The notes below the pieces were generated by a model. The model had not been told where the DNA came from. It made no database searches and saw only the letters and a list, made by a program, of their open reading frames with translations. Positions 37,501 through 47,300 of a DNA stretch of 64,000 nt are shown piece after piece. The translations under genes and the position numbers were made by a program. How positions within the stretch are numbered: position 1 is the stretch's first letter; each line of letters starts with the position of its first letter. The stretch comes from Aptenodytes patagonicus (lineage: Eukaryota; Chordata; Aves; Sphenisciformes; Spheniscidae): NCBI RefSeq assembly GCF_965638725.1, contig NW_027472026.1, positions 434,001 through 498,000 on the forward strand, in the 5' to 3' direction.

Positions 37501-39487
37501 GGGACCCAGATACCCTGAACTTGAACCCAATTTTCCACAGGAGGGTTTCCCCTTAAGGCTGGATTACGTACCTTCAAATTCTTCCAGGGAAGTGAGACAT
37601 GGCTCTGATCAGCTGAATCCTGCAGGCAATAGCCCAATGGGAATGATGTTAAGAAGGCAGAATATAGGACAGAAATTTATTTGTCAGACTTCTCCTACAC
37701 AGAAACAAAGCCTGGAACAACGCCTGTTCTTACAAGACAAAGATGAAGACCAAGATGAAGACAAGAACACACAGGAAAATAGAACAGGTTTACGTAACTG
37801 GAGGATTTCTTCATACCTTAGTGCATACCAGTCCGAACCAGAAGAAGGTCTTCCAATGCCTATGGAATCAGAGGCATATAATGATGTTCTTGGGGATACC
37901 GTCACAAAGCACCCCACTGACCTCATCCCAGCATTCAAATCCCCTATGTCTTTTAATAGCAAGTCACTGGGAATTGAAAATGCCAAAGAATTTGCAGATC
38001 CCGATAGAGTAGGTGAAGAAACCCCTATAATGAAACAAGATGCCTTTAGGTCCAGAATAAATCCTTTGATTCAGAGGAGCTCAAGACTCAGGTCCTCTCT
38101 GATTTTCAGTGCTGCCAAGTTAGATCAGCCTAACACCACAATAGAAAAGGTTCAGATGATCCAAAAAGAACAAATGTCCAGTGAGTTGACAAAAGACAAT
38201 GAAACTATAAAGACAGCCGCCTCATCTAAAGTGGCAGAACTTTTAGAGAAGTACAAAGCTGTGGGCAAAGACACAGAGCGAGCTACAGTCACTCATACCA
38301 AAGCTGTTTCCAGTTATCTACAGGAAGAATCACAGAACACAGAGAAGAAATGTACCAAATCTGTGCAATATAAGATTCTGGAGAGTAGGGTACTAGACTC
38401 CAAAGACTCCTGCAGTACTTACAAAGTGCATGGAGAGGCTGACAGACCATTCGGAATGGCCTCATCAACCCCACAGCTTGCTGACACATTGAGTAAAGAT
38501 CCCCTAGCACATATTAGCACTAAGGTGGACAAATTATCATCTCGGTTTTACTCCATAGAGAATAAATCTGCTCTTCCAGAGAAGGAGAGTCTTATATTTG
38601 TAGGAGACACTCAGAAACTGACTCTTCCAGAGAAGAAGGAAAGAGTGACATTCAAAGAAGACACGCAAAAATTAGTCAATACAGAACTGAAGAAACCACA
38701 GGTTAGGACAAGTACCACATCAGTTCTTGAAAACTTATCTAGAAGTCAAGGTTCTGACAGCTCTCTCAATAAATCTGAGGAAGACTGTTCAAAACAAGAA
38801 CAAAATCCAATGGAATTTTTAAGAAAAGGGTCACTACGGCTGAAGCAGCTTTTGAACCCAAAAGGTGAAAAGCAATTGGAGGAGGAATCCACTTCTGAGA
38901 GTGGAAAATCTGACAAGCAGGCTGTGGTTCTCAAACGATCTTCCATAGGAGATTGTCAGGAAATGATGGAGGAAGAAAAAAACCATAAATTTGCAACACC
39001 ACTTCCTCCCAAAAGCAGCCAGCCAACACAGGGGAGATTTCCTTCATCCACAGCTAACATCCTGTACAGCAGCAACCTCCGTGATGATACCAAGGTGATT
39101 TTGGAACAAATCTCTGCAAACAGTCAGAAGAACAGAGCTGAACTGGCCAAGCAACTACCATCCACTAGTAATCCTGATCTTTCTAAGTCAACTACAAGCT
39201 TGGAAAGGAAAGGTGAGAAGGAGAAAAGCTGTAACATCCACAGGTCAGAGAGCTTTGGGAGCCAGAAACGAAATCTTCAGCGGCAACCATCAGAGGATAG
39301 AGATACCCTTCTGAAAAAAATGGAGAATATGCGGAAGGAGAAGCGAGTCTACAGTAGATTTGAGGTCTTCTGCAAAAAGGATGAACATACAAGTCAAAGT
39401 GAAGAGGAATATGACACAGATGCCAAAGACAAGAAGATGGGAAAATTCATGCCCAAAATCCTGGGGACCTTCAAGACCAAAAAATGA
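31080..39487 (+). CDS. FAM83H: FAM83H, complete coding region (4 coding exons)
   Basis: FAM83H is a cytoplasmic scaffold that binds casein kinase 1 and helps organise keratin filaments; truncation in humans causes hypocalcified amelogenesis imperfecta. Exons 31080-31526, 32555-32719, 33073-33197 and 36841-39487 join in frame (phases 0, 0, 2) to 1127 residues, compared with about 1179 in human. The start ATG at 31080 begins [13 protein letters not shown], the family N-terminus. Residues about 1-290 form the DUF1669 (phospholipase D-like, not known to be catalytic) domain. D236 and the FxxxF pairs F247/F251, F270/F274 and F274/F278, implicated in casein kinase 1 binding, are present. The rest is low-complexity, Ser/Lys/Glu-rich and probably disordered, up to the conserved end [15 protein letters not shown] and [14 protein letters not shown]. 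It lies tail to tail with MAPK15, as in human. FAM83B and other paralogues are ruled out by the C-terminus. Confidence 0.96.
31742..32062 (-). mobile_element. CR1 LINE 3' end in FAM83H intron
   Basis: It starts with the CR1 3' tail in reverse (cacagaatcagagaatag), then ggttgaaagggacctctgg and a decayed C-terminal reverse-transcriptase segment. Minus-strand, 5'-truncated copy. Confidence 0.88.
32555..32719 (+). CDS. FAM83H: FAM83H coding exon 2
   Basis: The acceptor cattcttttcctag ends at 32554 and the donor GTGGAG/gtgagc follows 32719. 55 codons (residues 150-204) encode the [11 protein letters not shown] and [13 protein letters not shown] segments of the DUF1669 domain. Confidence 0.96.
33073..33197 (+). 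CDS. FAM83H: FAM83H coding exon 3
   Basis: The acceptor tggtttgcag ends at 33072 and the donor ACTACAG/gtgaga follows 33197. It encodes residues 205-245 plus two bases of codon 246. It contains [18 protein letters not shown] with H227 and K229 of a phospholipase D-like HxK motif, and D236. Confidence 0.96.
33472..33757 (-). mobile_element. ERV LTR fragment in FAM83H intron
   Basis: It begins tgttgtgggctaacccc and continues ggcagctaagtcccacac, gagagaatcg, gtgggttgag and cagtttaatag, the same order as the solo LTR at 61111 and the LTR at 57005. It therefore belongs to that LTR superfamily in minus orientation. It is cut off by the CR1 at 33758, and no continuing U3 part was found beyond that CR1, so only one end survives. 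Confidence 0.7.
33758..34046 (-). mobile_element. CR1 LINE 3' end inserted in LTR fragment
   Basis: The reversed CR1 tail cagaatcacagaatgg is followed by ttgaggttgaaagggacc and a decayed C-terminal reverse-transcriptase segment to ctgggcaccactgacc. Minus orientation, 5'-truncated. Confidence 0.9.
34047..34459. other. FAM83H intron sequence, nothing recognised
   Basis: AT-rich intron sequence between two CR1 elements, with no supported feature. Confidence 0.4.
34460..36505 (-). mobile_element. old CR1 LINE split by a plus-strand CR1
   Basis: A strongly decayed minus-strand CR1 lies in two parts. 34460-34876 holds the 3' UTR and C-terminal region. 35614-36505 continues upstream through the reverse-transcriptase region, including a remnant of the frame near 36130-36260 and a terminal block near 36440-36500. 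The break is filled by a plus-strand CR1. The frame is full of stops and shifts. Confidence 0.75.
34877..35605 (+). mobile_element. CR1 LINE nested in opposite orientation
   Basis: A plus-strand CR1, 5'-truncated, running from agtatatgctagaggcc-type ORF2 sequence to the tail cattctgtgattctgtg. It is bounded by the exact 8-bp direct repeat aaaactgg at 34869-34876 and 35606-35613, and it interrupts the older CR1 around it. Several frameshifts break the C-terminal frame (34883-35519). Confidence 0.88.
36506..36840. other. FAM83H intron end
   Basis: AT-rich intron sequence ending in the pyrimidine tract and acceptor at 36840. No other feature is seen. Confidence 0.6.
36841..39487 (+). CDS. FAM83H: FAM83H large terminal coding exon
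   Basis: The acceptor atttctctttgtag ends at 36840; the exon completes Ser246 and runs to the TGA stop at 39485-39487. It encodes about 78% of the protein, as in mammals, where disease-causing truncations cluster. A 17/18-residue unit ending in DTQKL occurs twice in tandem at about residues 823-857. This lies roughly where the human protein has its own repeated GSP-rich units, which are absent here. The frame is open over its whole 2.6 kb. Confidence 0.97.
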
Positions 39488-39819
39488 TCATAGAAATACT
39501 ATTTAATTCCATATAATCACTGACTGTCAAAGGGGAATGAGGAATTAACTTGTTTATGATGGCTATAAGCATCATAGGCAATACTCTTCATGGTTAGTGA
39601 GTGGAAATGTGTTCAGCATTAGACTCTTATCGCACAAATTGCCCAATAAAGTCATGTGGTATCAGGCAACCTTATCACAGTATGTTTCAAATAAAATTAT
39701 TAAATTGCCAAGATGCTTAAAACAAAGAAATAAAGTAAGAGTCTCTTTATGTTATGCTCAGGGAATATTTTCAGCAGACAAAACAATTTCAATTTCAGAA
39801 GGAAAGAATAAAAAATAAA
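39488..39819 (+). terminator. FAM83H: FAM83H 3' UTR with polyadenylation signals
   Basis: After the stop codon, candidate AATAAA signals occur at 39645-39650, 39689-39694, 39807-39812 and 39814-39819. Which is used cannot be told from sequence; a longer 3' UTR is possible. Confidence 0.5.
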
Positions 39820-42800
39820 GAATTCAATTTCTGAGTTCAGTCCAGGAAAGAAAAATACACACAGACACAAACACACACGTGCGCATGTGCATTAACTGGA
39901 AAAAGTGTTTAAAAACCATTTGTTTCTCAGGTACAGTTATCTTTTCTTTATATCTTATAACGAATCAAATACTGGAGGCACCTTTTTGAAGGTTTACAGG
40001 AGAAAAAAATATTATAAACAACTTTTTGCCCTTATCTATGGTTATGGTCTTGTCTAGCAGTACATGGTCAGCTTTCATATTTACCATTTTCCAAGCCTAT
40101 TGATTCTGGTTTGTTATTGGTTTGTTTCCTTATGTGTAATGGAAGTATTGCTTTAGGGGGTGAGCTGAAAGCAGCAGCTGAAAGGCCATAAAAAAGGAAA
40201 TTGCCATGCTATTAATGGAGAAAGACCTGTTTTTAGGACTCCTTTTCAGCTGAGTCAGGAGTTTAATTAAGCATCTAAAATGCTGTCTTGGCTAAGTAGT
40301 AACTTCCTTGACAATGTAACTCCAATTCATGAAGTGATTGTGCGGAGGAGGGCACGTTCATTTGTTAGCACATCTTTCCACGTGAAGACAAGGAAAGAAG
40401 GGACTCATAACAATGGAAGGAATAAGGCTGCTGGAATTTTCAAGCTCAGAAGTGTTTTATCTCATGTAACTTTCTTGTAGTAGTTTGGTACCAAGCTTAA
40501 CCATGCAGCTTTAAAACAGTTCAGATTAGCCTGTAGGTTCATGCTGTTGTGTTATAGTGTCTTGCAGGACAGAAGGTAGAGACAGAGGCTATCAAGAAAA
40601 TGCTGTACATCATGTTTAGTTACTTAGCTGTTTGGGTTTTTTCCCCAGCTTGGACTGTCTCTGCTTGGCATCCATCAGGATTGCCAAATTGGGATTTTTT
40701 TTTTCCTGATCTTTGTGCTGTAGTCTAAAGAGATGACAGGGAAGAATGCTCTCACATGGAACTAGTCTTCTGAATTTCCCATTCCCATTAGCTTGAGTTT
40801 CATGATTACCAACTTGTGACACTAGCTGCAAGCTCAGCAAATCAGTTCAGGTACATGGCTGACAGATGGAGGCAAGAGGCTGCATTGGTTCCTGAAGGTA
40901 ACTTTAGTAGGATCTCTAAAACTTTAGCTTGTTTTTAGGATGCCAGCTCCCATGGTAACAGGTTTTATATAATTTAGCAGGCTTTGTATAATTTATATAT
41001 ATGTAACAATTAATTATTATTTTACTGTTTGTTGAAAACCTTGGGAAATGAATGTGCGGGAAGATAGATTGTCTGATCTGAAAAAAAATTAAGCTGATTT
41101 CCATATTAATACATATGGTGGTAAAAATCTGCAAAAATCAAGAGGAATTATCATTTTAACATGAGGAGGTAAACCTAGAAATAAAGTTGAGAAGAAAAAA
41201 GAAAAAAAAAAAAAGGAGGAATGAAGCGGCCAAAATTGGAAAAAAAGCTGAAATTGATTTCTTATGCTTATTCCATATTGTATAAGTGTATACCATTTCA
41301 GATACAACCCGTAATCTGTTACCTATGTACAAATTCTTAAATGAATGCTGTATGTATACTTATTTTGTCTGCTCTTAGTAATGAATCAGATCCAGTTATT
41401 GGTGGGTTCCAAAATGAACTGTAATGATCAATACAGTTGTTCTCTGCCAGATGATACAGATAGAGATTATTTTACTCTAGAGAGGAAGATAGGGCTAGCA
41501 TATATATAATAGGATATATACCTATATAGCCTATTTTGTGTAATTCTTACTCACATCATTCCATATCTGCTCCAGCATCGTTCTGTAACAGACAAGTTAG
41601 AAATATTTCTATAGTCACAGATTACATTAACATTTTAGAATTTTGCTGTACTTGTTTAGATTTTTAGAATTTTATCTTGCTCAGCATGATGCAGTGTAGA
41701 AGTATGTTCCTGACCAGAACTAGAATGACTCATCTCTTTTAGTGATACGTTGATTACCAGATGTTCTAGGTGTATACAAATATTGCAGAATAACTAATTC
41801 ACTTGGTAATAACAGAAGCCATTTCAAGAATAAAAAGTTAGTGTTACAGCCCATCACCTCTCAGTCTGAGACTAGGTTCACAGAGGATCTTAGACATTGT
41901 GTGGTATCATCAAATTGCTAGGTGCTAGGCTTTCAGTGGAAGTCACAACCCTGAATTAAGCAGTAGGCTGCCTTTTCTGTGCATGAGAACTGGCATCTTA
42001 GACTCACAAGAGCCAACATGCTGCACAGAGCACTGCCTACACAACATGTTCACCCTGTCATTGCCATTTCCTATATCTACCTGTAGCTGAGATAGACAGG
42101 AAATGCCTATTTTATGAATATACCAGAATAAACCAGGACTTCCCTGTGAGCTGCATTCCCAGCTCCCTAGTATTACACAACTTAAGTGACCACACCTGGT
42201 ACCAGAAGTGAATGTACTATTTTTTTACTTAACTAGCCTTTGGTATTTAGGTACTAAAAGATAAAATGGATATCCTATCAATGGCAGTGGTACTCACATG
42301 TTGGAATTTAGTGCCTGAATCCCCTCTGTAACTATAGTCCCAACATTCTGGAATAACAATCATTTATCATAGGTGAAGTAAAATTTCAGGGACAGAGACT
42401 TCTTAGAAGAACTTCAAGTTAAAGAGGAGAATGTATCAAAAATCAGCATTAAAACAGGAATATAGTTTTAAAGTTTACTATAGTCCCACTGTTGCCTGAT
42501 TACAACTTCATGATGTTTCAGCAATAGTATCTCTTGGAACATTGCTTTCTGAAAGCAAAAAAAAAAAATTACCATATTATTCATTGAACAAGATACCTCT
42601 GTATTTTTCCCTTTCACACACAGCAAACATTGATTGAAAGATAAAGGTTTTCTGTAGTGCAATATAAAGTATTTGTTATTACAATATTTACAATATTACA
42701 TGGTAGGTAAGCTATTAAATATTGTAGCAGAACCCACCTATATTTAAAATGCTTTTCTACTTGATATTAATGAAAAGAAGCCACCATTGATTATGTTCAT

Positions 42801-42957
42801 TTACCCCAGAAGAGTCACAGAAATAAGTGGAAAACAAAATGAAGGGCTTTAAGATTATCTGTGAAGAGTTTAGTCTTCTTGGTCTTCAGAGAATAGTTAT
42901 TTACCTGTTCTGCTCAAAAAAAAATCCGCATTTAGGCAGTGCACCTGAAACTGCTAA
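39820..42957. other. intergenic spacer, nothing recognised
   Basis: AT-rich sequence between the convergent FAM83H and MAPK15 genes. It has a short CA-rich stretch at about 39856-39890. Parts may be 3' UTR of either gene. No exon, RNA gene or clear repeat is supported. Confidence 0.5.
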
Positions 42958-43750
42958 AGAATCACAGAATGGGTTGGAAGGGACCTTCAAAGATCATCTA
43001 GTCCAACACCCCTGCCTTGGGCAGGGACATCTTTCACCAGATCAGGTTGCTCAGAGCCCCGTCCAACCTGACCTTGAACACTTCCAATGATGGGGCATCC
43101 AAAACTTCTTTGGGCAACCTGTTCCAGTGTTTCACCACCCTCAGCGTAAAAAATTTCTTCCTTATGTCCAATCTAAACCTACCCTCTTTCAGTTTAAAAC
43201 CCATTGCCCCTTGTCCTGTCACTACAGGCCTTGGTAAAAAGTCTCTCTCTGTCCTTCTTATAAGCCCCCTTTAAGTATTGAAAGGCCACAATAAGGTGTC
43301 CCCAGAGCCTTCTCTTCTCCAAGCTAAGCAACCCCAACTCTCTCAGCCTTTCTTCATAGGAGAGGTGTGGCCCTTGGACCATTTTCTTGGCACTCCTCTG
43401 GACCTGCCCTAACAGGTCCATGTCTGTCTTATACTGGGGACCCCAGAGCTGGATGCAGTACTCCAGGTGGGGTCTCATGACAGCCGAGTAGAGGGGGAGA
43501 ATCATCTCTCTTGAAATGCTGGCCATGCTTCTTTCAATGCAGCCCAGGATACGCTTGGCTTTCTGGGCTGTGAGCGCACACTGCTGGCTCATATCCAATT
43601 TTTCATCCGCCAGTACCCCCAAGTCCTTCTCTGCAGGGCTGGTCTCAATCTCTTCATCCCCCAGCCTGTATTGATACTGGGGGTTGCCCTGATGCAAGTG
43701 CAGGACCTTGCACTTGGCCTTGTTGAACCCCATGAGGTTCACATGGGCCC
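42958..43750 (-). mobile_element. CR1 LINE just downstream of MAPK15
   Basis: Minus-strand CR1. The reversed tail agaatcacagaatgggttgg starts the 3' UTR, and the C-terminal reverse-transcriptase frame runs from 43034 to 43742 with one shift near 43200. It is 5'-truncated. It lies about 390 bp beyond the MAPK15 stop codon in the same orientation, so MAPK15 transcripts could extend into it. Confidence 0.92.
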
Positions 43751-44139
43751 CGAATATGTCTGAATATGTCTACAGGCCCTGAATAGTCTGAATATATCTA
43801 AATACATTCAAGTATCAGAATATTGCAGTTTTCTGTAATTTTTGCAATAAATTCAAATGAGGAATATGAACTGACAGTATTAATTGTTCTCACGGTATGG
43901 GAGGAAATAGTGCCGTGCCCTTGTCTGGTAAGACTGGAAGGCAAAGGGATTACATTCACTTTCCTCTTGGTTCGTCCAGAGGAAAGTAGTACATTGTTCC
44001 ATGCAATGAATAAAGCATATCCCTTCAGCTGGGGTAACTGTCAAACGCCTGTTGTATTTTGCTCTCACTTGCTGTTACTGGCTAAGTTAGGGGACTGATG
44101 AGATGAACTGTACTTCACCTGGTTAGAACACTTCCATAT
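43751..44139 (-). other. MAPK15: MAPK15 3' flank or 3' UTR
   Basis: Sequence just past the MAPK15 stop on the minus strand. At 43750-43800 an imperfect short repeat of gaatatgtct-like words is seen. No canonical AATAAA is visible on the minus strand here. Confidence 0.4.
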
Positions 44140-44346
44140 TCACTGCTCATGCTGTTGGGAGGAATTTGATATTGGAAGACTCTGCAGTGCGGATTTACAT
44201 ATGGTTCCATAGGCCTGGGAGTAACTACCCATTGATGCTTTCGGATCACCAGCAGCTCCCATATTTGCAGTAATCTGGAACATCTTTTTACTGGACTTCA
44301 GAAGAGGATGAACATCTTTGCTGTGCAATTGAGTATTTCTTGGATT
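44140..44346 (-). CDS. MAPK15: MAPK15 last coding exon
   Basis: The acceptor tttctcacacag precedes 44346; the frame ends at TGA (44140-44142). It encodes 68 residues with [11 protein letters not shown], then [19 protein letters not shown], which matches the conserved C-terminus of vertebrate MAPK15. Confidence 0.94.
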   Translation of the reverse strand, partial: NPRNTQLHSKDVHPLLKSSKKMFQITANMGAAGDPKASMGSYSQAYGTICKSALQSLPISNSSQQHEQ

Positions 44347-47300
44347 CTGTGTGAGAAAGAAAAGCCAAGATAGTTAGTAACCTGTAATCAACTTTCTAAA
44401 ATACAAATAAGGAACACAGATTTTGCTTCAGCTGAGGAGTAGGACAGATCATGAATGTTATATGAATAATAAACAAAACAGACTGTTTTGTAAGATCAAG
44501 AATAGGATGGTGAGAACGATGTGAGGGAGAAGGGCTTAAGAACGGGTGTATCAAGAATGAGCTAGTGGCACTGGAGCAAGACACGACAAACTAATCCTGC
44601 ACTGGAGCAAAAGCCCAAAGGCCTGTTTGGCTAGTATCTTGTTTTCAACAGTAGTGAATGCTTTAAATATATGCACAAAAGACAGATCATCATCATCATT
44701 CCCCAGTATATCCTCCTGGCTTCTACCAACCAAATGGCTTGGTGACTTTCTGAGTTGGAAGCTGCATATGGATACTGTGTTGATCAGCCCCTGTGAGGAA
44801 AAGTTAATAATACATTAATACATTACAATACATTTGAATCTGCAGTTCAAGAGGAGAGCTGTTTCACTGCAGCTTATGCTTTGTGAACCTCTACAGTTAA
44901 CTGAAAGGCAAGAGTTTCCACTCACTATTGTGGCACTGGCTGCTGTCACCCCAGCCATTACAGGAGTCTTTCCTGGTCAAATGGCTGAGAACAAGTGTTT
45001 CATGAGCCTAACAGGATATTGAAAATGAATGCAGACTGAATGCAGAGCAAACTGGAATGTCAGAACTTTTCAGCTCCTGCCGAGGCTGAATGAGAGAGAT
45101 GGAGAAGTCAACATTCACTTAACATAAGATCAGCCACAATGCTGATGACCTTCTACCACAATATCCTGTCTCTGACACTAGTCATTATTAGCCTCTTGGG
45201 GAAAAAATATAAAGCACAGGGCGTGTGTAGGGTGATCTTCTCCCTATTATGCTCTTCCAGTAACAAAGTTGGTCACAATTACCTAAAGATTCTTCAAAAT
45301 GCATTGTTCATGTGTACATCTGCACATGCAGCAATCTCTACAATCTCATATTGTGGAATAAATGGTTCCACACTTGTGGAATAAATGGTTCCTCTCACTC
45401 TCAAAACATTTTGAATGGGATTCCAAAGCAGACGGGCTGAAAGATGGGTTGCAAGTGTGCATGTGGACATACTTGTAAGTTACTGGCAATCATGTCTTCT
45501 TTTAGCAGTTATTCATATGTATTTTCATATCAATCACAACAGTAAGAAGAGATCCAGTAGGAACAAGCTTGACTCTTCAGTGTCTGCAGCTTGTTTCTAG
45601 CTTGAAACGGTTCAGATAATTCAGAGCTGTGTTCAAAGAAATAATTTGCTTCAAGGTAAATGTGATATTGTATGCTGACACAAAGCAGGTGATCCCACCC
45701 AACTCATCTTTGATAGTGGTGTCTGTCAGAAGTCCCTTCACACAACTGTGCTCAGCATACATTTTGAATGGTTTGGAGCTCCAGCACATAGACTCTCAAG
45801 TATTCTTTTGTGGGGATGTGAGAAAGTCGCACGACAAACAAGTCAATCTTTAGTGTCACAAAAAAGGTAATCTGTGGTGCCTCCTTCCATATTCTTCCTC
45901 TGCCATAAGCTTCCTCTGATCACCTTGTGTTGGCTAGACTCTCCTTGGGCTAGTCAGCAGACAACTAGCTCAGGAAAAAGAAAAAGCAGGGGCAAGAAGG
46001 TCATTTAAGAACCCAATGAGGATAAGAACTTTTACAAGGAAGCGTGGCCAAGAACAGGGAAGAGAGGAACAGAGGACAGGACTGAAACCTTCACTGTTCA
46101 GCAACAGCAATCCATTAGGTTGATTCCAGAGGTAGTGCGAATTCTCCAGTTACGTTTGGAATATGCAACAGTCTCAATTTGGTTAAAAAAGAATGTGCTA
46201 CCTACACACTTTGGACAGGACAAGCCATCATTGAAGATAATGTAAAAGCAACTGATCTGTGATTCTCAAAGTCAAAGGGAGTTTTTGGTGCTGCTGACAA
46301 TCTGAACAATGTGATAATCTGAAATGGTGTTCAAATCCGCACTTGTCTGAAGTGATAAAATTGAAGGTAGAATGGAGTCCAAAATTAGCCTGTCCTCTAG
46401 AAAAAGGGCAGTGGAAAAAAGTCTTATACCTCAGCACATCTCAAAAGAGGTTGCATTAAAAACTCAAGATGGGAAAAAGAAGTAGAGGCAGAGAATCTGC
46501 AGATATTTTTGCTTTTCTTTTTGATTACAGTTAGCTGATATACATGATCCATTACAATTAATCTTTGTGAAAAAAATACTGCTAATGAGGCAGAGACCTA
46601 GATTTACAAAAGGGCTGTTTTACTTCATGTTCTCTGAAGTACCTAATTCTCGTACTTAAATTCAACAGTCATTCACAGAACTCCTGCATAAACCTATAGG
46701 CACGAAAATACTCTTGCTGCTCAAGTCAGAGATGATAGGGTTTTTTGAAATACTGGGGTTAGACCTAAGACTCTAGGAGAAAGTTAGTGTTTATAAACCC
46801 AGACTAGCTGAAGATCAGCATTACATATGCCAGAGATGTAAGGTTTAAGCCACATCTGCAGCCTTGGCATTTCCTGGTGATTACTATAAATGGTCTTCCT
46901 CTCAACACTCTGCCTCATGCACAGAACTTAACTCAGGGTCATAAACTTCATTAGTAGACAAAACACCTGAAATGTAGGTATTGCAACACTGAAGACTGCA
47001 ATATGCAAGTTCCTATATGAATCCACCCCATATTAGAAGCAAGTTATGTCTAGTTATTTCCCCTACTAGCAGAAACTCTTCAGTTAGCACACTCTTCAGC
47101 TCTCTAGTAAAGGGAACACACTCTATACAAGCCCAACTACCTTATCAAACTAGGTTACTGGTACCATTTGACTGACACTACATACAAGCAACGAAACTGC
47201 AGTGTATATCTTTGTCATAAGTAACTTTAGCTGATAAAAATCTATTAATTTAGTCACGCACAAAGCAATATGTCTTGCCTCTCATTTAAGTATCTTTACA

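Noticed and set aside
31080-39487. FAM83B or another FAM83 member instead of FAM83H
   Set aside because: The C-terminal blocks ([15 protein letters not shown] and the final PKILGTFK segment) and the neighbouring MAPK15 are specific to FAM83H.
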